Assembly: GCF_018413605.1 (NCBI RefSeq)
Contig: NZ_JAHCDN010000001.1
Coordinates: forward strand, 2,042,296-2,106,295
Direction of reading: 5' to 3'
Source of the DNA: Variovorax sp. PCZ-1
Lineage (GTDB): Bacteria; Pseudomonadota; Gammaproteobacteria; Burkholderiales; Burkholderiaceae_C
DNA: 64,000 nucleotides
Position numbers and translations under genes: made by a program. Shown here in pieces: positions 1 through 8,795 of the stretch; position 1 is the stretch's first letter; each line of letters opens with the position of its first letter. The notes beneath the pieces were generated by a model. That model made no database searches. It had not been told where the DNA came from and saw only the letters and a list, made by a program, of their open reading frames with translations.

Positions 1-950
1 TTCCAGATCGACACTTCGTCGAAGGTGATCCACTCATTGGTCACGCGGCCTTGTGTGACGTGAGCATGCGATAAACCCATCATGTACAGCGTCGCACCCG
101 TGGGCTGGCCGAAATGCCCCCAACCGGTGTGTGTGCCGGAGAGTGACCAGCGCGCGGCGATGCGCAAGGGCTGCTCGGCATCGCGATTGATGAAAGCGCT
201 GTGGACTGTTAGCTTGGCATCGGGCATCGAGGCCAAATAGCCGATGATGAAGCGATCAATATCGGCGTGGCCATAGCGGATATCGCCGCCTGGGGCGTAG
301 AGATTTGCGCCGTTGAAATACACATCTTTGATGGCAGCTGTGTTCTTCTCGTTCCAAATATCGTGCAGGCCTTGCACGTATTTCGCCACAGCTGGGTCTG
401 CGTCAACCTTGACGGGGCACTGTGTGGGTTGATCATGCTCCGGCTTGAAAAAGCTTAACTGTTTGCCCGCTTGCAGTTCAACATCAGCTTGGATACGAGC
501 CATCTCTTGAGCAGTCGTGCCCATGCAGTTGGCAAATGCAGCTTGATCGCGCACCAGCCATTCTTCCACCACCACTTGGTCACGCACCCAGCAATCCGCA
601 ATGATGCGGCTGCGTACTGGGCGGCTAGTAGCTTTGCCATAGATGCCATCTCCGGTGTGCGTCATCACCGAGACGAGGCGATGCGAGGAGAGAAACGAGC
701 CATCGGCATACGGCTGCCAAATCACATCTTCACCAATCAGCTGGCGGTCTGGAAACTGATGCAAGGTTTGCAGGGTTTGCGCTGTGACGCCTTGGTTGGA
801 GCCTGTGTAGCCTGTGGGTGCGCGCAGTTTGATGTTAGGAGCGTAGTATTTGTCGAGCTTGGCGCCGATGCCTCGGTCTTCCCAAATTTCACGCGTGATG
901 CCGTAGATGAAATCCGGCACATTTTGGTAAGGGCGAAGGTCGTGAAGCAT
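1..950 (-). CDS. Tandem SnoaL/NTF2-fold protein (nuclear transport factor 2 family), partial
   Basis: The reading frame starts at ATG 950-948, with GGAG about 10 bases upstream, and runs off the left edge, so about 316 residues are visible and the C-terminus is missing. It consists of two SnoaL-like halves (about residues 8-150 and 185-316). It is a clear paralogue of the gene at 4279-5307: both share QFPDR, SSHR, MTH.GDG, GKAT, EWLVRDQ and QEMA in the first half, and RW.L.G.HTG.G plus EW...D.V..W in the second. SnoaL-fold proteins include cyclases, hydratases, epoxide hydrolases and non-catalytic members, so the reaction cannot be assigned. It is divergent from the dehydrogenase at 1126 and probably shares its regulation. 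Confidence is high for the fold and low for the function. Confidence 0.8.
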   Translation of the reverse strand, partial: MLHDLRPYQNVPDFIYGITREIWEDRGIGAKLDKYYAPNIKLRAPTGYTGSNQGVTAQTLQTLHQFPDRQLIGEDVIWQPYADGSFLSSHRLVSVMTHTGDGIYGKATSRPVRSRIIADCWVRDQVVVEEWLVRDQAAFANCMGTTAQEMARIQADVELQAGKQLSFFKPEHDQPTQCPVKVDADPAVAKYVQGLHDIWNEKNTAAIKDVYFNGANLYAPGGDIRYGHADIDRFIIGYLASMPDAKLTVHSAFINRDAEQPLRIAARWSLSGTHTGWGHFGQPTGATLYMMGLSHAHVTQGRVTNEWITFDEVSIW

Positions 951-990
951 GCTGCAAGTCTCCTTTTGTCACGATTATGCGGCAAACCGA

Positions 991-1008
991 AATGAATATG
1001 TATGCATT
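991..1008. promoter_or_regulatory. Operator-like imperfect palindrome in divergent promoter region
   Basis: AATGAATAT/GTATGCATT is an 18-base inverted repeat with 7 of 9 positions matching. It lies about 40 bases upstream of the left gene start. Its right half matches the half-site GTATGCA of the palindrome centred at 1100. A LacI-type regulator is encoded at 3254, so these are candidate binding sites. That link is inference. Confidence 0.4.
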
Positions 1009-1092
1009 GCCCTGCTGATATTTTGTCTAAGGCAAAAATAGCTCTGAAATCTAGGGTATTCACGGATTATTCAAAACTATAAAGTTCATATG

Positions 1093-1108
1093 ATGCATTC
1101 GTATGCAA
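1093..1108. promoter_or_regulatory. LacI-type operator candidate
   Basis: TGCAT-TCGT-ATGCA (1094-1107) is a perfect 5-base-arm palindrome centred on CG. A central CG is typical of LacI/GalR-family operators. It lies 18 bases before the preferred start of the dehydrogenase (1126), in a good position to block transcription. It would fall inside the coding sequence if the upstream ATG at 1090 were used, which supports the 1126 start. Confidence 0.5.
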
Positions 1109-1125
1109 ACCCTAAGGCAGTCATC

Positions 1126-2448
1126 ATGACCATTCGTTACCTCAAGCGCGGAAAAGACGCGCAAGCCAAATCTGAAGCCGATGCCAAAGTGCGCGCCACT
1201 GTGGAAGGCATTTTGAAAGACATCGAAGCGCGCGGCGACGAGGCCGTGCGCGAATACAGCAAAAAATTCGACAACTGGGAGCCAGCGGACTTTCGCCTCT
1301 CGCAGGCAGACATTGAAAAAGCCGTGAAATCTCTTTCTGCGCGCGAGACAGAGGACATCCAGTTTGCGCAAAAGCAAATCCGCAAGTTCGCCACTGCTCA
1401 GCTTCACAGCATGAAAGAGGTCGAGATCGAGACAATGCCTGGCGTGATACTGGGTCATAAGCATGTGCCGATGAGTGCAGTGGGCTGCTATGTGCCAGGT
1501 GGCAAATACCCCATGATCGCTTCTGCGCACATGAGCGTGCTCACGGCTAAGGTGGCGGGTGTGAAGCGCATCGTCTCCACTGCGCCCACCTTCCAAGGTG
1601 CGCCACATCCGGCCATCGTGACCGCGATGCATTTCGCTGGCGCAGATGAAATTCTCACGCTCGGTGGCGTGCAAGCGGTCGCTGCGATGGCGATTGGCAC
1701 GCAATCGATCAAACCAGTGGATATGCTGGTGGGCCCCGGCAATATGTTTGTGGCCGAAGCCAAGCGCCAGCTCTTTGGCCGCGTCGGCATTGATTTGTTT
1801 GCTGGCCCTACCGAGACTTTGGTGATTGCAGATGAAACTGTGGATGGCGAAATTTGCGCCGTAGATTTACTCGGCCAAGGCGAGCATGGCCCGACATCGC
1901 CTGTGGTGCTACTCACCAACAGCGAGAAGCTAGCGAAAGAAACCATCGCAGAAGTTGAGCGCCAGCTCAAAATCTTACCCACTGCGGGCATTGCCGCTTT
2001 AAGCTGGGCAGAGTTTGGCGAAGTGATTGTGTGTGATACCTACGAAGAAATGCTAGCGATGGCCGACGAGCTCGCCTCTGAGCATGTGCAAATCATGACG
2101 AGCCGCGACGATTGGTTTGCCACCCACATGCAAAACTACGGCGCGCATTTCATCGGCCCGCGCACCAATGTAGCCTATGGCGACAAAGTGATTGGCACGA
2201 ACCACACCCTTCCCACCAACAAAGCTGCTCGCTACACCGGTGGCCTTTGGGTGGGCAAATTCCTCAAAACCTGCACCTATCAAAAAGTCACCACCAATGA
2301 AGCCAGTGCCCTAATCGGCGAATACTGCTCACGCTTGTGCCATATGGAAAACTTCGCAGGCCATGGCGAGCAAGCCAACATCCGCGTGCGCCGCTATGGC
2401 ACGCGAGATGAGGTGCCTTGGTATGAGCCCGTGCCCGCGCTGGCTTGA
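1126..2448 (+). CDS. Histidinol-dehydrogenase-family alcohol dehydrogenase (HpsN-like)
   Basis: This is a zinc- and NAD-dependent alcohol-to-acid dehydrogenase of the HisD fold, 440 residues from the preferred ATG at 1126 (an in-frame ATG at 1090 is the alternative). Family landmarks are GCYVPGG near 120, [11 protein letters not shown] near 202, AGPTE, EHGP near 253, SEHVQI near 317 (catalytic Glu-His) and GTNHTLPT near 357. No histidine-biosynthesis gene is nearby. Instead it sits with an SDR, a LacI regulator and a sugar-type ABC importer, which is typical of the catabolic HisD paralogues; HpsN oxidises 2,3-dihydroxypropane-1-sulfonate to sulfolactate. The sulfonate substrate is not supported here, because no sulfolactate lyase is seen. 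It probably oxidises a terminal hydroxyl to a carboxylate. Confidence 0.8.
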   Translation: MTIRYLKRGKDAQAKSEADAKVRATVEGILKDIEARGDEAVREYSKKFDNWEPADFRLSQADIEKAVKSLSARETEDIQFAQKQIRKFATAQLHSMKEVEIETMPGVILGHKHVPMSAVGCYVPGGKYPMIASAHMSVLTAKVAGVKRIVSTAPTFQGAPHPAIVTAMHFAGADEILTLGGVQAVAAMAIGTQSIKPVDMLVGPGNMFVAEAKRQLFGRVGIDLFAGPTETLVIADETVDGEICAVDLLGQGEHGPTSPVVLLTNSEKLAKETIAEVERQLKILPTAGIAALSWAEFGEVIVCDTYEEMLAMADELASEHVQIMTSRDDWFATHMQNYGAHFIGPRTNVAYGDKVIGTNHTLPTNKAARYTGGLWVGKFLKTCTYQKVTTNEASALIGEYCSRLCHMENFAGHGEQANIRVRRYGTRDEVPWYEPVPALA

Positions 2449-2482
2449 TCCATTGGCTTGATCTTTGCAACAGCCAAGCTTT

Positions 2483-3250
2483 ATGAAGACTCCCAGCTTC
2501 CGCCTCGATGGCAAGCGCGCTTTGGTCACAGGCGGCTCCAAAGGCATTGGCTTGGCCGCTGCGCATGCGCTGGTGCAGGCGGGCGCGGAAGTGGTGATCG
2601 CGGCACGCAATACTCCTGAATTGATAGCAGCTTGCGCAGATATTACGCCGGCGAGTGGCCTAAAAGACCCAAAAATCAGCTATCAAACTGTGGATGTGCT
2701 CGACAGCGGCGCAGTGAATCAACTCTTTGCCTCCAAAGGCGTATTTGACATCGTGATCAACAATGCCGGTACGAATCGCCCCAAGCTAATTGAAGACAGT
2801 AGCGATGAGGATTTGGATGCCGTCATTGATCTGAATGTGAAAGCTGCGTTCTATGTCTTGCGTGCCGCTGCGCGAAGCTTGAAGTTAGCTGGTAAGTCAG
2901 GTAGCTTGATCAATATCTCATCGCAAATGGGTCACGTCGGCGGCCCCAAGCGAGCGATGTATTGTGCGAGCAAGCATGCGCTGGAAGGCATGACAAAAGC
3001 CTTAGCTTGGGAATTGGGGGGGCATGGCATTCGGGTGAACTCCATTTGCCCGACCTTCATTGAAACGGAGCTGACATCTCCCATGCTCTCCGATCCTGAT
3101 TTCAAATCATTTGTGACCAGCAAAATAGCGCTCGGGCGCGTTGGGAAACTGGAAGAAATCATGGGTGCCGTCGTCTTTTTAGCCAGCGATGCATCCAGCC
3201 TGATGACGGGCAGTGCCTTGATGCTGGATGGCGGTTGGACTGCGAGCTAA
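2483..3250 (+). CDS. Short-chain dehydrogenase/reductase
   Basis: This 255-residue classical SDR has a Rossmann fold. The cofactor motif TGGSKGIG is at residues 16-23, NNAG near 92, the catalytic Ser in INISSQMG near 150, and YxxxK as YCASK near 160. ATG 2483 is chosen over an in-frame TTG at 2465. It lies 34 bases after the HisD-like gene and just before the LacI gene, so it probably catalyses an NAD(P)-linked oxidation in the same pathway (compare HpsO/HpsP beside HpsN). Residues about 47-63 (LIAACADITPASGLKD) are encoded by an in-frame copy of the dispersed repeat. The insert falls between beta-2 and the next strand, a surface position likely to tolerate it. Confidence 0.88.
   Translation: MKTPSFRLDGKRALVTGGSKGIGLAAAHALVQAGAEVVIAARNTPELIAACADITPASGLKDPKISYQTVDVLDSGAVNQLFASKGVFDIVINNAGTNRPKLIEDSSDEDLDAVIDLNVKAAFYVLRAAARSLKLAGKSGSLINISSQMGHVGGPKRAMYCASKHALEGMTKALAWELGGHGIRVNSICPTFIETELTSPMLSDPDFKSFVTSKIALGRVGKLEEIMGAVVFLASDASSLMTGSALMLDGGWTAS
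2619..2670 (-). repeat. Dispersed repeat, copy 1 (inside SDR gene)
   Basis: This reads as the reverse complement of the family core (GCCGGCATAGAATC followed directly by TGCGCAGAGTGCTAT). It is in frame in the SDR and encodes LIAACADITPASGLKD. The peptide resembles those encoded by the copies in puuD, xdhC and xdhB. Confidence 0.65.
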
Positions 3251-3253
3251 GCT

Positions 3254-4282
3254 ATGGTTAAAGCGGCCACATCCATCGACGTTGCTAAGCTGGCTGGCGT
3301 GAGTCAATCTGCTGTGAGCCGCACTTACACGCCGGGCGCGAGTGTGGCTGAGACGACGCGAAGCAAGGTTATGGATGCCGCCCGCAAACTCGGCTACCGT
3401 CCCAACGCGATTGCGCGTACGCTGATCACCCGCAAGAGCCGCATGATCGCTGTCGTGGCTTCTTATCTCGACAATCAGTTTTATCCTGTTGTCATTGAAA
3501 AGCTTTCCAAGCGCCTCCAAGACGATGGCTACCACGTGTTGCTCTTCATTGCAGAAGCACATCAAGAAGCCGATGAGCTGCTGATGCAGCTCATGCAATA
3601 CCACGTTGATGGCATTGTGTTGCTCAGTGCAACGCTCTCATCGGGCCTAGCCAAAGATTGTGCGGATGCAGGCATTCCCGTGATTTTGTTTAACCGTATT
3701 GCCCAAGCAGGTGGTACGGTGAATTCTGTGGCGAGTGATAACGAAGCCGGCGGCCGCATGGCAGCCCAAGCCCTGCTCGCTGCTGGGCACAAACGCATCG
3801 GCTATATCGCTGGCATGGAAGACTCATCGACCAACCGAGACCGCGAGGCGGGCTTCAACGCGGAGCTGGCCGCTGCTGGCCATCGCGTTTTTGCGCGAAC
3901 CGTGGGCCACTACAGCTTTGAGGGCGCTCAGATCGCGGCAAGGCAAATGTTTCAATCCAAGGATGCAAAGCAGCGCCCCAGCGCCGTGTTTGTGGCCAAC
4001 GATCACATGGCGATTGCCGTGATGGACACACTGCGTAGCGAGCTTCAATTGCGCGTGCCGCAAGATGTGGCTGTAATCGGTTTTGATAACGTGCCCCAAG
4101 CCGCATGGGGTGGCTATTCACTCTCCAGCATTGAGCAAGATGCGCAAGCCATGATTGAAGCAACGGCGCGCATCATGCTGGAGCAAATCCAAGACGATAC
4201 TGCACAGGCGCAGCATGTGTACTTGCCTGTGCGGTTGATTGAACGTGGCTCCACAGCTCACGTTCTAGGGAAATCGGCATGA
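3254..4282 (+). CDS. LacI-family transcriptional regulator
   Basis: The 342-residue protein has an N-terminal helix-turn-helix (about residues 8-27, IDVAKLAGVSQSAVSRTY), the hinge-helix region (GYRPNAIARTL), and a periplasmic-binding-protein-like effector domain with VFVANDHMAIAVMD and DVAVIGFDNVPQA. Such regulators usually bind a sugar or related metabolite and repress the adjacent catabolic genes. It starts 3 bases after the SDR stop, and its stop overlaps the next gene in ATGA, so it is co-transcribed with the genes it presumably controls. Candidate operators are the palindromes at 991-1008 and 1093-1108. Confidence 0.9.
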   Translation: MVKAATSIDVAKLAGVSQSAVSRTYTPGASVAETTRSKVMDAARKLGYRPNAIARTLITRKSRMIAVVASYLDNQFYPVVIEKLSKRLQDDGYHVLLFIAEAHQEADELLMQLMQYHVDGIVLLSATLSSGLAKDCADAGIPVILFNRIAQAGGTVNSVASDNEAGGRMAAQALLAAGHKRIGYIAGMEDSSTNRDREAGFNAELAAAGHRVFARTVGHYSFEGAQIAARQMFQSKDAKQRPSAVFVANDHMAIAVMDTLRSELQLRVPQDVAVIGFDNVPQAAWGGYSLSSIEQDAQAMIEATARIMLEQIQDDTAQAQHVYLPVRLIERGSTAHVLGKSA

Positions 4283-5307
4283 ACCCACTGAATACGACGC
4301 CTGCATATCACACCAGCGCAGCCATGCAAGGCTTTCACGCTGAATTCAAGAATTTGGACGATTACATCCGAGTCATCACAGATCGCATTTGGGAAGGTCG
4401 CCAGATCGAGACGATTCGAGATTACTACTCTGACCCATGTGGTGTGATCACGCCTGCTGGCGCGACGACGGATGTGCAAAGTGTGATTGATGGCACGAAG
4501 GCCACGCTCGCCCAATTTCCTGACCGCAGGCTACTCGCAGAAGACGTGATTGAAGCGGGCGATGCGCAGACGGGTTTTTTATCGTCGCACCGCATTATCA
4601 GCACCATGACACATTTGGGCGATGGTAATTTCGGCAAAGCCACGGGCAAAAAAATCCACGTACGCACTGTGGCCGATTGCGTCTGCAAGGACAATCGTAT
4701 CGTGCATGAATGGTTGGTACGAGATCAAGGCGCGATTGCTCTTGCTGTGGGCAGCACACCGCAAGAGATGGCAAAGCAATGGCTAGCCGCACGCAGCAAA
4801 CCACTGCTTCCCCAACGCCTGTCTGCCGCGCCCATCTGGTGGCGCAACCCAATGAGCAACTCCCCTGTAGCTCAGAGCTATGCCGTATCGGTTGGCCAGA
4901 TGCTGACTGGCAAAGCTGTAGATATCACGCTCTATGATGAAGCTGCATGCCATATGGGACCTGTGAACTCTACGCATTACGGCCGCCAAGAAATTCAAGG
5001 CTTTTATGCCTCTATCGCCCGCAGTATCAGCGCAAGCAGCTATGAAATTGAGAGCATCACCTTCATGCCCGCGAGCAGCAGCGCTGGCCGCCCGCCTCGC
5101 GTAGCACTGCGATGGCGCTTAAAGGGGCAGCACACAGGCGTTGGTCGCTACAGTGCTGAGGCACGTAATCAGCTCGATATCTTAGGTATCAACCACGCAG
5201 AGTTCGTCAAAATTAATAACACTTGGCAAGTGCATCGTGAATGGGTTTTGATCGACGATGTCGCAGTATGGATGCAAGTGCTTGATAACACAGCTTCCCA
5301 AAAATAA
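4279..5307 (+). CDS. Tandem SnoaL/NTF2-fold protein, second paralogue
   Basis: The 342-residue protein has two SnoaL-like domains (about residues 14-170 and 195-340). It is paralogous to the partial gene at 1-950, sharing QFPDR, FLSSHR, MTH.GDG.FGKAT, EWLVRDQ, QEMA, and in the second domain RW.LKG.HTG.G and EW..IDDVAVW. Start ATG 4279 overlaps the LacI stop by 4 bases, indicating translational coupling. Keeping two diverged copies in one cluster suggests two related steps, or a heteromer acting on the imported compound. No catalytic residue assignment is possible from sequence alone. Confidence 0.82.
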   Translation: MNPLNTTPAYHTSAAMQGFHAEFKNLDDYIRVITDRIWEGRQIETIRDYYSDPCGVITPAGATTDVQSVIDGTKATLAQFPDRRLLAEDVIEAGDAQTGFLSSHRIISTMTHLGDGNFGKATGKKIHVRTVADCVCKDNRIVHEWLVRDQGAIALAVGSTPQEMAKQWLAARSKPLLPQRLSAAPIWWRNPMSNSPVAQSYAVSVGQMLTGKAVDITLYDEAACHMGPVNSTHYGRQEIQGFYASIARSISASSYEIESITFMPASSSAGRPPRVALRWRLKGQHTGVGRYSAEARNQLDILGINHAEFVKINNTWQVHREWVLIDDVAVWMQVLDNTASQK

Positions 5308-5315
5308 AGGCAATC

Positions 5316-6392
5316 ATGGCTCGCGTACAACTCAAACACATCGCTAAATCTTGGGTCTCCAGCGGAAAAACTTCCGTAGGCGTGAAAGAAATGTCACTTG
5401 ATATCGCTGACGGTGAATTCCTAGTTTTGCTCGGCCCTTCCGGCTGCGGTAAGACCACGACCATGCGCATGGTCGCAGGCTTGGAAGATGCGACCCAAGG
5501 CGAAATTTGGATTGGTGATCGCAAAGTCAACGATTTGGAGCCCAAGGATCGCGATGTCGCCATGGTCTTCCAGAGCTATGGCCTGTATCCGAACATGACC
5601 GTGTACGAAAACATCAGCTTCCCACTGCGCATCCGCGGCACGAAACCCTCTGAGATTGACCCAGCTGTGAAACGCGCCGCTGAAAAAGTGGAGCTCATGG
5701 ATTTTCTGGATCGTCGCCCGAAAGAGCTCTCAGGCGGCCAGCGGCAGCGCGTGGCTCTGGCTCGCGCCATCGTGCGCCAGCCAGCGGTCTTTCTGATGGA
5801 TGAGCCCTTGAGTAACTTGGATGCCAAGCTTCGCGTCTCCATGCGCTCTCATATTAAGCATCTGCACCACGAACTGAAAACCACCACGATCTACGTGACA
5901 CACGATCAGATTGAAGCCATGACGCTGGCTGATCGCGTGGTGGTGATGAGCAAAGCCGAAGTGCAGCAAATTGGGACGCCCGAGCAAATTTATGGTGACC
6001 CCGCCAACCTTTTCGTCGCAAGCTTCATCGGCAACCCCTCGATGAACCTGATCAATGGCAAGCTCGACAATGGCGCTTTTGTAGCAGAGGGCATACGCAT
6101 AGAAGGCATGGGGCAGGGAAGCCATGAAAAAGTGGTGCTTGGCGTGCGCGCGGAAGACCTGATGCTCGCAAACACCGACATCGCCAACATACGCGGCGAC
6201 GTATTCTCCTTTGAGTTGACTGGCGATGCCACCCTGATCACTTTGCAATGCGGTACGCAGCGTATTACGGCACGCTCAAGTAAAGAATTCAGGGCAGGCA
6301 TTGGCGAGAAACTTCAGTTTTTAGCCGCGCCCGAGCGCAGCTATTTGTTCGATGGTCAGACGCAGAACCGGCTGCGTTTTGATCGCTCTTGA
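5316..6392 (+). CDS. ABC transporter ATP-binding protein, UgpC/MsmK type
   Basis: This 358-residue ATPase energises a CUT1-type carbohydrate importer on the cytoplasmic face of the membrane. Walker A GPSGCGKTT is at residues 40-48, the signature LSGGQ near 137, Walker B VFLMDEP near 158, and the switch histidine in VTHDQIEAMTLADR near 193. The C-terminal 110 residues form a TOBE/OB-fold regulatory domain, usual for MalK/UgpC relatives. It begins 8 bases after the SnoaL gene and is followed by the binding protein and two permeases, giving one complete importer. Confidence 0.92.
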   Translation: MARVQLKHIAKSWVSSGKTSVGVKEMSLDIADGEFLVLLGPSGCGKTTTMRMVAGLEDATQGEIWIGDRKVNDLEPKDRDVAMVFQSYGLYPNMTVYENISFPLRIRGTKPSEIDPAVKRAAEKVELMDFLDRRPKELSGGQRQRVALARAIVRQPAVFLMDEPLSNLDAKLRVSMRSHIKHLHHELKTTTIYVTHDQIEAMTLADRVVVMSKAEVQQIGTPEQIYGDPANLFVASFIGNPSMNLINGKLDNGAFVAEGIRIEGMGQGSHEKVVLGVRAEDLMLANTDIANIRGDVFSFELTGDATLITLQCGTQRITARSSKEFRAGIGEKLQFLAAPERSYLFDGQTQNRLRFDRS

Positions 6393-6423
6393 TACCCTCC
6401 CGGTTTTTTATTGGAGTACACCC

Positions 6424-7686
6424 ATGAAAGCACTGACCATCCGTCGCACTCTGCTCGCAGCAGCTGCTCTCGCTGTCGCCCTTCCTATGACAGCGCAAGC
6501 GCGTTGCGATAAATTGATCAACCCCAAAGCTGGCGAGATCAACATCATCGGCGCGACCTTCCCCGCGCTGCAACACATTGCCAAAGAGATGGAAACCTGC
6601 ACACAAAGCGGCGTGAAAGTTTCTTTCAAAATGTCTTCGAACAACCGCGTGGAAACCGAGCAGGCTTTCGCTACTGCAGGCCCCTCGCCTTTTGATGCAG
6701 CTGTCGTCTCTGGTGGCGTTTTCTCTGCCTTGCAGGGCAAAAGCCAACTGCAGCCGATGACAGACTTGGTTGAAAAATACAGAACCAAATACAAAATCGA
6801 AGAGAACATGCTCGTGCGTGTGAACGGCCAGGTGATGGGTATTGCCTTCATGCAAAACTCGCTCAATCTCTACTACCGCAAAGACTTGTTTGACAAGCAC
6901 GGCATCAAAGTACCCACCACTTATGCAGAAATGCTCGCCGCTGCCAAAGTGCTGAAAGAAAAAGAGCCCAGCGTTCAGTACCCCATCGCTCAAACCTTCG
7001 CCAAAGGCTGGGACAGCGGCAAAGAATTCATTGACCTCTACGTCGGCATGGGCGGCAAGCTCTTCAAGGCTGGCAGCGCTCAGCCTGATTTCAACAGCGA
7101 GATCGGCGTGCGTACGTTGGATCTCATGAAATCTATGACGCCTTTCATGACCCCTAACTTCCTCGCCTCTAACAGCGATGATGTGACCAACCAATTCCAG
7201 CAAGGCCAAGCTGCCATGGGTGTGTTCTGGGCATCGCGTGGCGCGCGTATGGATGATCCAGCTGTCTCCAAAGTAGTCGGCAAGATTGAGTTCGCCGCAG
7301 CGCCTGCAGCAGTTGCCGGCGGCAAGCCAGCCAGCCACATGTGGTGGGATGGCGTGGTGATGCCTAAAAACATGAAGGGCGACCGCGACACGGTATTCCA
7401 AGTGCTGATGGAAGCGCTGGATGAAGATACCACCCGCAAAGGCAACGACTTGGCCACTTGGGTGCGCTCTGTGTACAAGCCTACCCGCTTTGCCTCCGGC
7501 GTCGCTGCAAACGCAAAAGGTGGCACGCCCGTTTGGCCAACCGAGCCCTATGCTGGCTTGGCTCACAGCGAGCTGGGTAAAGTCGTGGCTGATGTCTTGG
7601 CTGGCACCACGCCCGCTAAAGCTGCGCTCGATACCGCCGCTGCAGCATACGTTCGCGTGGCCACAGAGCAAGGCTTCATCAAGTAA
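6424..7686 (+). CDS. ABC transporter substrate-binding protein (extracellular solute-binding family 1)
   Basis: The 420-residue periplasmic protein has a Sec signal peptide (about residues 1-25, KALTIRRTLL...AQA|RC). Start ATG 6424 is preferred over an upstream in-frame ATG because of GGAG about 9 bases upstream and the correct signal-peptide start. The body fits the UgpB/MalE-type family, with NSLNLYYRKDLFDKHG and a conserved MWWDGVVMPKNMKGD segment. It captures the unknown substrate for the permeases that follow. The family fits a polyol, oligosaccharide or glycerophosphodiester-like ligand rather than an amino acid. No lipobox is seen. Confidence 0.9.
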   Translation: MKALTIRRTLLAAAALAVALPMTAQARCDKLINPKAGEINIIGATFPALQHIAKEMETCTQSGVKVSFKMSSNNRVETEQAFATAGPSPFDAAVVSGGVFSALQGKSQLQPMTDLVEKYRTKYKIEENMLVRVNGQVMGIAFMQNSLNLYYRKDLFDKHGIKVPTTYAEMLAAAKVLKEKEPSVQYPIAQTFAKGWDSGKEFIDLYVGMGGKLFKAGSAQPDFNSEIGVRTLDLMKSMTPFMTPNFLASNSDDVTNQFQQGQAAMGVFWASRGARMDDPAVSKVVGKIEFAAAPAAVAGGKPASHMWWDGVVMPKNMKGDRDTVFQVLMEALDEDTTRKGNDLATWVRSVYKPTRFASGVAANAKGGTPVWPTEPYAGLAHSELGKVVADVLAGTTPAKAALDTAAAAYVRVATEQGFIK

Positions 7687-7711
7687 TTGACTTGATGACT
7701 GTTCAAGTGCC

Positions 7712-8770
7712 ATGAAAACATCCACCTTCGCGCGCTTCGTTGCGCCCTCCGTGCTCTTGATGCTGGCCTTGCTGGCCATGCCGTTGGCGGTGACGTTCTA
7801 TCTGTCGGTGCGTAACTGCACCTTTGACATGGAAACCGTCACGATTCAGCAGTCAGGCCCGTTCGGCAGCACGGAGACGACCACGCAGCGCGCGCGGGTG
7901 GATGCGAACGGCAAACCCATTCAAAATTGCAAGTTTGTTGGAACGGCGTATTTCAAATCCGTGCTCGGCTTGACTGGCGCGAGCGGGCAAACTTCTGCCT
8001 CTTCCCAAGAGCCGCCAGCCGACACCGCTGCAACTGGCAATACCGGCTCAAGTAACGCTGCAAAAGCTGCCGCCAGCAAGAATTCGCAAGAATTCATCGG
8101 CGCTTTGCGCTTTACCTTGCTCTACACCTTGGTCACCACGCCTTTGGTGATCATCTTTGGATTTTTCATTGCTTTGGGTGTGCATCATTCCGCGCAACGC
8201 CTCAAAGCGGTTTTCATCACCGTATCTCTGCTGCCCTTCATCATCACGCCCATCGTCGGCGCATTAGCCATCAAATGGTTGTTCCGAGATGGCGGCTTGG
8301 TGCCGCATGTGCTCTCGCAGTTTGGCTTGTCGATTTATTGGATGGCCGAGGCTTGGTCGGCGCGCCTACTCGTAATTCTGTATGGCGTTTGGCAGAGCAC
8401 GCCCTTTGCTTTCATCGTTTTTTATGCGGGCTTGCAGTCCGTACCGCAAGACTCGCTGGAGGCCGCCACGATTGATGGCGCCACGCGTTGGCAAAAGCTG
8501 ATCTACATTACCCTGCCCCACATGATGCCGCTGGTCCTCTTTGTGGCATTGATCAAGATCATGGATTCGTATCGCGTGTTTGAGCCCGTGGTGGTGCTCA
8601 CCCAAGGCGCATTCACCACAAGTGTGCAATACCTCACCTATCACATCCTCTCGGTGGAAAACAATCCTTACAAAGCGAGCGCATCGGCAGTGCTCACCAC
8701 TTTAGGCATTGGCATCCTCATCATTCCGATGCTTTACAAAACCTGGAAGGAGCAGCGCAGCGGTCGTTGA
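7712..8770 (+). CDS. ABC transporter permease (MalF/UgpA type)
   Basis: The 352-residue inner-membrane permease has a first transmembrane segment at residues 10-32, then a long periplasmic stretch before the remaining five. The binding-protein-dependent EAA loop is EAATIDGATRWQKLIYITLP. The loop between the first and second segments (about residues 85-130) is low-complexity Ala/Ser/Thr/Gln-rich, which is longer than usual for UgpA-like permeases. It starts 25 bases after the binding protein and pairs with the permease at 8796. Confidence 0.9.
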   Translation: MKTSTFARFVAPSVLLMLALLAMPLAVTFYLSVRNCTFDMETVTIQQSGPFGSTETTTQRARVDANGKPIQNCKFVGTAYFKSVLGLTGASGQTSASSQEPPADTAATGNTGSSNAAKAAASKNSQEFIGALRFTLLYTLVTTPLVIIFGFFIALGVHHSAQRLKAVFITVSLLPFIITPIVGALAIKWLFRDGGLVPHVLSQFGLSIYWMAEAWSARLLVILYGVWQSTPFAFIVFYAGLQSVPQDSLEAATIDGATRWQKLIYITLPHMMPLVLFVALIKIMDSYRVFEPVVVLTQGAFTTSVQYLTYHILSVENNPYKASASAVLTTLGIGILIIPMLYKTWKEQRSGR

Positions 8771-8795
8771 TATCAACAAAGCTCGTGCATACGCT

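Noticed and set aside
1126..2448. Assignment as histidine-biosynthetic HisD
   Set aside because: The fold and active-site motifs match the family, but no his gene is near, and the neighbours are an SDR, a LacI regulator and a sugar importer, so a catabolic paralogue is more likely.
6289..7779. Long minus-strand open frame opposite the binding-protein gene (496 codons)
   Set aside because: It is a shadow of the clearly coding plus-strand gene with signal peptide and family motifs. Its His/Arg-rich composition is typical of an antisense frame, and it has no recognisable domain.
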